Below are positions 1 through 6,740 of a stretch of 30,469 bases of DNA, in pieces. The notes beneath the pieces were generated by a model. The model made no database searches and was not told the origin of the DNA. It saw nothing but the letters and a program-made list of their open reading frames with translations. The stretch's first letter is position 1, and every line of letters starts with the position of its first letter. The stretch comes from JACRAO01 sp964490895. GTDB lineage: Bacteria > Bdellovibrionota > UBA1018. The position numbers and the translations under genes were made by a program. The DNA lies in the NCBI GenBank assembly GCA_964490895.1, contig CAZBEI010000007.1, positions 1 to 30,469 of the forward strand, given 5' to 3'.

Positions 1-87
1 TGTAGACTACAACGCATATAGGGTGGGTGTGTATGTGCATTAATGCACTTAGCTGACCACTACTAATCGGATGTGTGGCTTATCCTT
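1..87 (+). rRNA. 23S ribosomal RNA, 3' end only
   Basis: The first bases match the conserved 3' terminus of bacterial 23S rRNA: a GGGTGGGTGTG stretch, then AGCTGACCACTACTAATCGG and the closing TGTGGCTTATCC strand, which in the mature rRNA pairs with the 5' end. The gene enters from the left edge, so only the last ~87 bases are present. The 3' end is placed by analogy with known 23S termini and may be a few bases off. Confidence 0.9.
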
Positions 88-278
88 GATATCTTTTCTG
101 TTCCTTTTTTTTGGTACTTTTACATTCTTTTTTCTACACTCCTTTTTTCTTCGCTAGGGCGGTTACTTCGCCATGCAAAGTAAAAAAGAAAACGTATATT
201 TAACCTTTTTTAAGTGTAGTTCTCACTTGTGGTTCTTTCAAAAATACAGTATTTACTCCTCACAACATTTGTACACCT

Positions 279-397
279 TTGGGGGTGTCTTAGCGGCGTG
301 GTCCCACCTGATCCCATCTCGAACTCAGAAGTGAAACGCGCCCGCGGCAACGATAGTGCTGAGGTAGCTCAGTGTCAAAATAGCTCGATGCCCCCAA
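279..397 (+). rRNA. rrf: 5S ribosomal RNA
   Basis: The stretch contains the hallmark 5S core TCCCACCTGATCCCATCTCG followed by AACTCAGAAGTGAAACGC. Its ends pair with each other (TTGGGGG at 279-285 with CCCCCAA at 391-397), giving a 119-nt molecule of normal 5S size. It follows the 23S end on the same strand after about 190 bases of AT-rich spacer (88-278) in which I see no tRNA. A short T run follows the closing helix and may end the rRNA operon. An apparent reading frame across this region is an artefact of the RNA gene. Confidence 0.95.
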
Positions 398-587
398 TTT
401 TTCTACCGGATTAATAATTATCCGAAAAATAAATTCTTTCACTGAGTTTGTATAGATTTTATTTAAAGAAACTATCTCGGAAAATACGTTCTTTCATAGA
501 TTTTATTTAAATAGTTTTTATTTAACATTTTTTATTTTATGCATACGATTTTGGTGGATTCGAATTATTATTTCTACATGCAACATA

Positions 588-1181
588 TTAACTTTTTGTT
601 TTTACTTTTTCACCAGTGACAAACAGGTTCTTTGTCTCTTCTTGTTCTTCTCTGCCTTTTTTAATTGTCTCGGGATCATTTTTGGCAAGCCATTCGTCCG
701 CGAATTGTTCTAGTTTTAGATTGGCCTTGTCTATTTTAACGAAAACTTTCTTTCCGTCTATTTCTATGGGTTCCCAATCAAAGGGAATGGCGGGGTGTGC
801 AGTGAGAGAAGTTTCGGTAAATAAGGCTATTTTTTCAGAGTTTTTTGGATCTAAAAAAGGCTCATAAACGGCGCCAATGGCATCTACACAGGCTCCCAAG
901 AGGTCCTGAATTGTAGGGGCGCTAGCTTTTGGATCAAAGTCACAGCTCCCGTAGATCGAAGTGGCTGCGAGCTGATTTTTGAGATGTAGCGAAATGCAGA
1001 CAATCACTTCGTTGGGATAAACTTTGCCAGTGACTTCAAAAAAAGGATCGGGTTGAAGCTCCTTTAGAATTTTAAGTCCCTCGTCAAAATGAGTGGTGAA
1101 AAGCTCTTTGACCATTTTTAAATAATCAAGCGGCAGTGCGCTTGATTTTTGATTTTCGATCGATAGGCGTCTTGTACTCAT
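588..1181 (-). CDS. Conserved-looking protein of unknown function, coupled to HtrA
   Basis: A 197-residue soluble protein without signal peptide or membrane segment. I do not recognise a family. The sequence is rich in acidic and lysine residues, has a central stretch that reads like alternating strands (residues ~50-80, VTGKVYPNEVIVCISLHLKN) and a charged C-terminal helix (~150-197). Its ATG overlaps the stop of the upstream HtrA gene by four bases (ATGA), so the two are almost certainly co-translated. The coupling suggests a role linked to envelope protein quality control, but that is only context. About 190 bases of AT-rich DNA (398-587) separate its stop from the 5S gene; that stretch holds an imperfect direct repeat and no gene. 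Confidence 0.8.
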   Translation of the reverse strand: MSTRRLSIENQKSSALPLDYLKMVKELFTTHFDEGLKILKELQPDPFFEVTGKVYPNEVIVCISLHLKNQLAATSIYGSCDFDPKASAPTIQDLLGACVDAIGAVYEPFLDPKNSEKIALFTETSLTAHPAIPFDWEPIEIDGKKVFVKIDKANLKLEQFADEWLAKNDPETIKKGREEQEETKNLFVTGEKVKTKS

Positions 1182-2242
1182 ATGATTCCTTGCGGGAGAT
1201 TTTCAATCTTATGGGGGAATTCTTCGAGCTTAACTTTTAGCTCAAGCGGTTTTCTTTTTCTTAGAATTTTGAGTGCGATGGTTTCTTTGGGGCGATGTTT
1301 GGCTAAAAGCCGTTCGACATCATAGCGTTCTTCTACCGCTGCCTGGTCTATACTGAGTAAAATATCTCCTTGCTGCAGCCCTGCACTGTCCGAAGGGCCA
1401 TCTTGAACTAAGTTATAAACTAAAACTCCCTTAGAGGCTCCGAGTCCGTATTGAAATTGAAGAGCAGGGGTGACTTTTTCTGCCAAAATTCCAAGCCATG
1501 GGCGAGGCACGCGGCCATAGCGTTTTAGATCTGGTAAAATCATTTTGGCTTCGTTGATGGGGATCGCAAATCCAATGCCGCCACTTTGACCTGTGCGAGA
1601 GTAAATCACAGTGTTCATCCCAATCACTTCTGGGTTTAAATTAAAAAGAGGCCCACCACTGTTGCCTGGATTGATTGTTGCGTCTGTCTGCAAAAAATTG
1701 TCAAAAGGTCCAAGCCCAATGGTTCTATTTTTTGCGCTGATAATGCCTTTGGTGACCGTGTGTTGGAGCCCAAAGGGATTGCCGACTGCAAAAACACTTT
1801 CTGCAATTCGAACGGTATCGGAGTTTCCCATTTTGATCGGCACTAAGGTGGAGGGCACAGTACCGCCCTTGTCTTTGATGAGAATCAGAGCAATGTCCAT
1901 TTTAGAATCTTTACCAATGATTTTGGCCTTATATTGCCGTTTGTCTTGCAAGATAACTAAGACCTCATCAGCTTGAGCTACGACATGGTTGTTGGTTAAA
2001 ATATAACCTGCTTCATCAATAATAAAACCAGAGCCCAAAGATGTTTGCTTTCTTTCGGGGGGGATACCCCAGTGTTGCAGAAAGTTTTCCCAGCCATAAA
2101 CCTGATAATTAATGATGGTTGTAGAGCTGATATTGACCACTCCGGGGAGGACCTTTTCGACAAGATCTGGGAGGGGGTCGCTTGTGACTGCGAAACTAAT
2201 AATAGAGGAAAAGAAAAGAAAAAGAGGGGTTATTTTGGTCAT
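1178..2242 (-). CDS. HtrA/Deg-family periplasmic serine protease with one PDZ domain
   Basis: A 354-residue S1C (HtrA/DegP/DegS) endopeptidase that degrades or clips misfolded envelope proteins. The N-terminus (residues 1-20, hydrophobic FLFFSSIISFAV) is a signal peptide or membrane anchor. The catalytic triad is visible: His86 in TNNHVV, Asp116 in KMDIALI, and Ser195 in GNSGGPLF. A single PDZ domain occupies about 250-345 (WLGI, then GLQQGDILLSIDQ). One PDZ domain and ~354 residues resemble DegS more than the two-PDZ DegP, but the anchor looks cleavable, so I do not assign a specific Deg name. It is the first gene of a two-gene operon with the unknown 588-1181 protein, which it overlaps by four bases. 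The upstream region (2243-2519) is shared with the divergent fumarase gene and contains a C10 tract at 2332-2341. Confidence 0.95.
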   Translation of the reverse strand: MTKITPLFLFFSSIISFAVTSDPLPDLVEKVLPGVVNISSTTIINYQVYGWENFLQHWGIPPERKQTSLGSGFIIDEAGYILTNNHVVAQADEVLVILQDKRQYKAKIIGKDSKMDIALILIKDKGGTVPSTLVPIKMGNSDTVRIAESVFAVGNPFGLQHTVTKGIISAKNRTIGLGPFDNFLQTDATINPGNSGGPLFNLNPEVIGMNTVIYSRTGQSGGIGFAIPINEAKMILPDLKRYGRVPRPWLGILAEKVTPALQFQYGLGASKGVLVYNLVQDGPSDSAGLQQGDILLSIDQAAVEERYDVERLLAKHRPKETIALKILRKRKPLELKVKLEEFPHKIENLPQGII

Positions 2243-2519
2243 GCTTTCTTATTTTCTCCTAATTTAAGCACATTTTAATTGATACAAGCTTTCCATATCA
2301 AAAAAGAATTAACTTTTAAACTGTGATTTTACCCCCCCCCCACTCGCAATGGTGAGGTCATTTTTGAGACAAAGAGATAAAGGCAAGGGTGGTCTTTTGT
2401 ATCTAATTTTAATGTATTATGAGCTTGACGGTTTTAGTCTTGTGCAGTAATTGTGCTTTGTGAAATTGATCAATAAATTTCTTATTTATTCAAACCCAAA
2501 ATGAGCATAAAATGGAGAG

Positions 2520-4130
2520 ATGCCTGACTTTCAATATCAAGATCCGTTTCCACTGACAAAAGACTCTACTCAATACCGTCTGCTCTCAAAAGATTTTATC
2601 AAAATCACCCAGTTTGAAGGAAAAGAGATTTTAAAAATAGACCCTGAGGGTCTGACCTTGCTTGCTCAAGAAGCCATGCGGGATGTTTCGTTTTTACTGA
2701 GAACGGCACACTTAGAAAAAGTCGCTTATATTTTAGAAGATCCCGAAAGCTCCCCCAATGATCGAAACGTGGCCACTGCGCTTTTGAGAAATGCAGAAGT
2801 CGCCTCTCATTTTATCCTGCCACTTTGTCAAGACACGGGGACTGCCATTGTCATGGGTAAAAAGGGCGATCAAGTATGGACTGGAGCTTATGACGAAGTG
2901 TTTCTCTCAAAGGGTGTTTACCAAACTTATAAAGACGAAAACCTGCGTTATTCGCAAAGTGTCCCACTTACGATGTACGAAGAAGTCAACTCTGGAGACA
3001 ATCTGCCTGCACAAATTGATCTTTCGGTGACCCACGGCATGGAGTATAAATTTTTATTTTTAGCCAAAGGAGGAGGCTCAGCCAACAAGAGTTTTTTATT
3101 TCAAGAGACAAAGGCACTGCTCAATCCTGTAAGTCTCGAGAAATTTTTAGTAGAAAAAATGAAAACTTTAGGCACTGCAGCTTGTCCTCCTTACCACTTG
3201 GCTTTTGTCATTGGGGGGACCTCGGCCGAGAGCTGCCTTAAGACAGTCAAGCTTGCCTCTACGGGGTATTTAGACGAACTGCCCACAAAAGGAAACCATG
3301 CTGGCCAAGCATTTAGGGACCTTGAGTTAGAAGAAAGACTTTTAAAAGGTGCTTTCCAGACCGGAATTGGAGCTCAGTTTGGAGGTAAATATTTTGCACT
3401 CGATGCGCGAGTGATCAGGCTCCCACGCCACGGAGCTTCTTGTCCAGTGGGGATTGGAGTTTCTTGCTCCGCAGATCGAAACATCAAAGCAAAAATCAAT
3501 CAAGAAGGCATTTGGTTGGAGGTACTAGAGACCAATCCTGGGCGGTTTCTCCCGGAAAAACACAGAACTCGAAAAGACACGGGAGTTATCAAAATTGATT
3601 TGAACAAACCTATGAAAGAGATTTTAGCAGAGCTCACAAAATATCCTGTGACGACAAGACTTGCTCTCACGGGAACTCTCATTGTCGCGCGCGATATTGC
3701 ACATGCCAAAATGAAAGAGCGAATAGACCAAGGCAAAGGGCTACCTGATTATTTTAAACTCCATGCGATTTATTATGCAGGTCCAGCCAAAACTCCAAAG
3801 GGGTTGCCCTCTGGTTCTTTTGGGCCAACCACTGCGGGTAGAATGGACTCTTATGTCGATTTATTTCAATCCCTAGGTGGGAGTTTGATCATGATGGCCA
3901 AGGGAAATCGAAGTCCAGTTGTCACGGAAGCTTGCAAAAAACATGGCGGATTTTATCTTGGCTCTATTGGAGGGCCTGCAGCCCTCTTGGCGCAGGAAAA
4001 TATTAAAAAAGTGGAGTTGTTCGAGTATCCAGAGCTTGGGATGGAAGCGATTTATAAAATTGAGGTCGAAGATTTCCCTGCTTTTATTTTGATCGACGAC
4101 AAGGGAAATGATTTTTTTAGACAGAGGTAA
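2520..4130 (+). CDS. fumA: Class I (iron-sulfur) fumarate hydratase
   Basis: A 536-residue cytosolic enzyme that interconverts fumarate and (S)-malate in the TCA cycle using an oxygen-sensitive [4Fe-4S] cluster. The alpha and beta parts, separate in some bacteria, are fused here as in FumA/FumB. Cluster cysteines are Cys103 (LPLCQDTGT), Cys222 (GTAACPPYH) and Cys316 (GVSCSADR), spaced as in Escherichia coli FumA. The C-terminal beta domain carries the conserved GSFGPTTAGRMDSYVD stretch near residue 435 and the IGGPAALLA motif. The length is normal. A TTGACG hexamer at 2425-2430 could be a -35 element, but the matching -10 is weak. A GGAGAG sits very close to the ATG. The next gene starts three bases after the stop, so the two are probably coupled. 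Confidence 0.96.
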   Translation: MPDFQYQDPFPLTKDSTQYRLLSKDFIKITQFEGKEILKIDPEGLTLLAQEAMRDVSFLLRTAHLEKVAYILEDPESSPNDRNVATALLRNAEVASHFILPLCQDTGTAIVMGKKGDQVWTGAYDEVFLSKGVYQTYKDENLRYSQSVPLTMYEEVNSGDNLPAQIDLSVTHGMEYKFLFLAKGGGSANKSFLFQETKALLNPVSLEKFLVEKMKTLGTAACPPYHLAFVIGGTSAESCLKTVKLASTGYLDELPTKGNHAGQAFRDLELEERLLKGAFQTGIGAQFGGKYFALDARVIRLPRHGASCPVGIGVSCSADRNIKAKINQEGIWLEVLETNPGRFLPEKHRTRKDTGVIKIDLNKPMKEILAELTKYPVTTRLALTGTLIVARDIAHAKMKERIDQGKGLPDYFKLHAIYYAGPAKTPKGLPSGSFGPTTAGRMDSYVDLFQSLGGSLIMMAKGNRSPVVTEACKKHGGFYLGSIGGPAALLAQENIKKVELFEYPELGMEAIYKIEVEDFPAFILIDDKGNDFFRQR

Positions 4131-4133
4131 ATC

Positions 4134-4571
4134 ATGCTTTTTTTCTACATACTTTTTAATTCTGCCTTTGCTGGCGACGCCGTATTTTCGAAAAACTACC
4201 CTGGCTGGCCAGCCTGGGATAAAAAATGCCACGCGCTGTCCTTAAAGTATAAAAAGCATTTTCCCACTCGTAAAATAGATCCATTTTGTTCTCTGCCACC
4301 TAAAACGAATCCGGAGGGGGTAGATTTTAATGAAGTGAGTGAGCGCCACCTACATGGGCTTTTGGCAGAGCTTTTTTATGCTAAGAGAAATGATCAGAGA
4401 AGAAGTGCCATGACGCTTCTTTATTCTTATTCGTGTGAGACAAAAATAATTTGCGATGAGTTTAAAAATATTTTAGACCGAGAGATCAGAAGGGATTTTC
4501 TAAAACTCAGTCAAAAAGATCCCCTCTTTTTTAAAAACATCAAGGAACTCAGAGATCGGGTTTCGAAATAG
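4134..4571 (+). CDS. Exported protein of unknown function, frame closed by an amber codon
   Basis: A 145-residue protein that starts three bases after the fumarase stop. Residues 1-13 (MLFFYILFNSAFA) form a short signal peptide, probably cleaved before GDAVF. The mature part has four cysteines (residues ~32, 52, 100, 107) that could form disulfides, and a charged helical C-terminus. I do not recognise a family. The frame ends at TAG (4569-4571), yet the same frame stays open for another 92 codons to a TAA at 4848-4850, ending four bases before the convergent cytochrome c gene. The annotated product may therefore be the truncated N-terminal part of a 238-codon gene. See the entry for 4572-4850. 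Confidence 0.6.
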   Translation: MLFFYILFNSAFAGDAVFSKNYPGWPAWDKKCHALSLKYKKHFPTRKIDPFCSLPPKTNPEGVDFNEVSERHLHGLLAELFYAKRNDQRRSAMTLLYSYSCETKIICDEFKNILDREIRRDFLKLSQKDPLFFKNIKELRDRVSK

Positions 4572-4850
4572 GAGGCAGCATCGGTTTACTCTTACAAAAA
4601 TAAAAAGCAAGCTGAAAAAAATAGAAACCATTATGCCGTCGTCGAAATCAAAGGCTTTCACTCAAAAGAACAAATTCCCCTTCTCAAAAAAGCGTTTTCT
4701 AAAATTTCTGCTGTGGATACAAAAACTTTGAGGTTTGCTCCAGAACAATCTGCAGCCAGCTTTGTCTATCAAAAAGGTACTTCTTTTGTCGAGATTTCAC
4801 GTGCTTTTTTGATAGAGATGCCTGAACTAGAAATAAAACAATTGGAGTAA
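4572..4850 (+). pseudogene. In-frame continuation of the 4134 gene after a TAG stop
   Basis: Immediately after the amber stop the same frame reads 92 further codons without a stop, beginning EAASVYSYKNKKQAEKNRN and ending EMPELEIKQLE. The composition is protein-like, with an alternating strand/helix pattern (HYAVVEIKGF, then SKEQIPLLKKAFSKI, then SFVYQKGTSFVEISRAFLIE) resembling a small alpha-beta fold. There is no ATG, and the first GTG/TTG codons lie about 50 codons in, so independent translation of the whole segment is unlikely. An AGGAGG overlaps the stop (4570-4575) but no start codon follows at a useful distance. One base change (for example CAG to TAG) would explain everything. A sequencing error, a recent nonsense mutation, or read-through are the alternatives. 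Confidence 0.6.
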
Positions 4851-4854
4851 ATCG

Positions 4855-5211
4855 CTATTTTTTCTTAAACGAAAGCACGTAATACACAAGGCCCCATCTT
4901 TCGTCTTCTGGCAAATGACCAAATCCTGTCATGGCTGTTCCATCGATCCCTGCTGAAATGGTTTTAAAAACCTGTTCAGGTTTCTCTCCCTTTTTAAACT
5001 TATCTTTTGCATAGGACCGAGGCTTTGGGTTCATGTACTGTCCGGCAGGCCCGTTGCCATCGCCATTATCACCATGACAAGTCAAGCAATTGGTTACATA
5101 AGAGGCTTTTCCTTTTGCAATAAGCTCGGGCGAAGACTTTGGAGGACCTGCCGAAGCTCCCTGATACAAAAATATAAAACCCAATCCAACTAAGCATTTT
5201 ATTCTGTTCAT
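4855..5211 (-). CDS. Small periplasmic monohaem cytochrome c (class I)
   Basis: A 118-residue secreted electron carrier. Residues 1-21 form a signal peptide (LVGLGFIFLYQGASA before GPP). One haem-binding motif CLTCH lies at 42-46 with His46 as the proximal ligand; Met94 in GTAMTGFGHL is the likely second axial ligand. The C-terminal helix ERWGLVYYVLSFKKK is typical of cytochrome c packed against the haem. The domain is of the cbb3-associated/CccA-like general type, which carries electrons between respiratory complexes, but the exact partner cannot be read from the sequence. Its stop lies four bases from the convergent 4134-4850 frame. A GATCTCCTATT stretch lies before the ATG; on the coding strand this gives an AGGAG ribosome-binding site. 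Confidence 0.93.
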   Translation of the reverse strand: MNRIKCLVGLGFIFLYQGASAGPPKSSPELIAKGKASYVTNCLTCHGDNGDGNGPAGQYMNPKPRSYAKDKFKKGEKPEQVFKTISAGIDGTAMTGFGHLPEDERWGLVYYVLSFKKK

Positions 5212-5272
5212 TTTTGATCTCCTATTGGACTTTTACTTTAGCACCAAAGTTGCATAAGTAAAACCAAGATAC

Positions 5273-5300
5273 CCCGATTTTAGTTTGCACTAAAATCCGG
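5273..5300. other. 12-bp inverted repeat upstream of the cytochrome c gene
   Basis: ATTTTAGT and ACTAAAAT flank a 4-base TTGC loop, and the stem extends outward through CCG/CGG with one C-C mismatch to 12 pairs. No T run follows on either strand, so it is not a standard intrinsic terminator. It lies between the stop of the FAD oxidase (5346) and the start of cytochrome c (5211), where an operator or an RNA hairpin would be plausible. Confidence 0.4.
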
Positions 5301-5345
5301 AGGAGGTCCACTCACCAATACTTCATGGGTTAGTGGGATACATTT

Positions 5346-6557
5346 TTACCCACTATAGGATTTAAAATTGAGAGATTCCACCATCCCGCGGATGCTGACC
5401 TGACCCGTGTAGTTTCCAAACAAGACGTGACTGGGCTCTCTACACCAATCTTTTTTTGCAATATCCCATGCCTCAAGCACCTGAGAATCATAGACAGGAA
5501 TGGCTCTTGGCTTGGGGTGGACCTCTAAGTGTAACAATGTCCCATGAATGCCCAATATTTCTCTGAGCTCTCGTCTGCATAAAGCAGGGATATCTTCGTC
5601 TGGTGTTCCAAATATTAAAGTGACAGAATCGTCGTGAAAAAGAATGCCAAAACAATCTCGATTTTCTTTTTCTGGGATCAAAACTCCCATTGCCTTTGGA
5701 ATACGCGCTCGGTCTTTTTCGGACACAAAAGCCGTTACAGTGACAAGAGGGGTGTATCGGATGTCGGCCAGTGCCTGTGCCAGTTTGGGTTTGGTTTTCC
5801 GAAGAAGCCGAGAGGCCTCATAGGCTGGGACACAAAGAACTATATTGTTTTGTAAAGGAAGGTTCTCAACATACATGTTTTTCTGAAACCGAGATCCTAG
5901 CTGACTGACCAAATAATATTCCAATTTTTGAATGAGCGTTTCCATGCCTCCGCATGGAGTGGCCGAGAAAGATTTTTTTTGTCGAGTGCGATTTTTTCTG
6001 AGTGTGGGGATTAGCCTTGCTCCTGCTTGGATCACCGCCTTTGGCCAGGCAGCACCAACACAGATTGAGGAGGGATTTGTGCCATAAATCCCTCTCGTGA
6101 GAGGATCTAAGAGATAGTCTACTCCAGCTTGTCCCAAAAAATGGCTACCCCAGTTTTCTAAAGTAGAAGTCGGAGACGAGGTCACTGCGTTCGAACGATA
6201 AAAAATACACCGAAAGAGGAGTTGAGATGCTTCAGACAAAGACAGAGGGAAACGCCGCTGTTTTCCCGCTCTTAAAATATATTTTTTTTTGGAACGTTCT
6301 GTAAGAGCGACAAGATCTACGTCGAGATCTTTACAAAGTGTCTCCATCTTTTGTGTCACAATGAGAGTGTGTGCAGCTTCTTCCGAAATACCCAAGGGAG
6401 TGGTGTGCGTTCGGATCAACCCACCCACGCGGGGAAGGGCTTCGAAAAGTGAAACCTCATATCCCTGCCTAGTGAGCTGGTAGGCCGCAAGAAGACCGGC
6501 AATGCCGCCACCAATGACAGTGACTTGTTTTTGAGTGGCGTCGATTGTTCCAATCAT
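5346..6557 (-). CDS. HemY-like protoporphyrinogen oxidase / FAD-dependent amine-oxidase family protein
   Basis: A 403-residue flavoprotein. An N-terminal dinucleotide-binding motif VIGGGIAGLLAAYQL (residues 14-28) ends with the ribose-binding Glu39, followed by the GG doublet motif RVGGLIRT (43-50) usual in protoporphyrinogen oxidases and related amine oxidases. The middle has the family stretch around PLTRGIYGTNP, and GGMETLIQKLE resembles the conserved GGM-x-x-L segment of HemY. Such enzymes oxidise protoporphyrinogen IX to protoporphyrin IX late in haem synthesis. At ~400 residues it is somewhat shorter than typical HemY (~460). Other haem genes are absent, though a cytochrome c gene lies just downstream. 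A related FAD desaturase is the main alternative, so I give no symbol. Confidence 0.75.
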   Translation of the reverse strand: MIGTIDATQKQVTVIGGGIAGLLAAYQLTRQGYEVSLFEALPRVGGLIRTHTTPLGISEEAAHTLIVTQKMETLCKDLDVDLVALTERSKKKYILRAGKQRRFPLSLSEASQLLFRCIFYRSNAVTSSPTSTLENWGSHFLGQAGVDYLLDPLTRGIYGTNPSSICVGAAWPKAVIQAGARLIPTLRKNRTRQKKSFSATPCGGMETLIQKLEYYLVSQLGSRFQKNMYVENLPLQNNIVLCVPAYEASRLLRKTKPKLAQALADIRYTPLVTVTAFVSEKDRARIPKAMGVLIPEKENRDCFGILFHDDSVTLIFGTPDEDIPALCRRELREILGIHGTLLHLEVHPKPRAIPVYDSQVLEAWDIAKKDWCREPSHVLFGNYTGQVSIRGMVESLNFKSYSG

Positions 6558-6593
6558 TTTGGGTGTCTCTAGCGCTGGCTATAGTATGAAACA

Positions 6594-6740
6594 ATGCGGG
6601 AGTCAAAATACTTGTTTCCCCAGACTACTGTCAGTGAGGCCATTAGAAACCACCACAAAGAAATTCTTGATCTAGCAAAAGAAGCAATTTTTAAGATATG
6701 CGTCATATCTTTGCCGCGAATTTTATCATACCCATTTTAG
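6594..6740 (+). CDS. Possible 48-residue protein of unknown function
   Basis: A short plus-strand frame between two minus-strand genes, reading MRESKYLFPQ, then a helical segment around EILDLAKEA, and ending SLPRILSYPF. The codon mix resembles that of the neighbours and the peptide looks amphipathic, but there is no good ribosome-binding site. It overlaps the last four bases of the GAF-HlyD gene. It may equally be chance. Confidence 0.22.
   Translation: MRESKYLFPQTTVSEAIRNHHKEILDLAKEAIFKICVISLPRILSYPF

Noticed and set aside
229..414. 61-residue plus-strand frame over the 5S gene
   Set aside because: It lies across the 5S rRNA; the frame is an artefact of the RNA sequence.
432..512. Imperfect direct repeat (TAGATTTTATTTAAA twice) after the 5S gene
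   Set aside because: Only two copies in very AT-rich DNA, with no flanking features; likely compositional.
3873..4232. 119-residue minus-strand frame across the end of fumarase
   Set aside because: It overlaps the conserved fumarase beta domain and the next gene; the translation has no protein-like pattern.
4569..4571. Amber codon read as pyrrolysine or another recoded residue
   Set aside because: No PylT/PylS-like gene or downstream stimulatory element is visible, and many other genes in the window can use normal stops. A mutation or sequence error is simpler.
5325..5356. Hairpin TAGTGGG...CCCACTA at the end of the FAD oxidase gene, as a terminator
   Set aside because: Seven pairs with a long loop and no T run on the coding strand; it overlaps the stop codon and is too weak to call.
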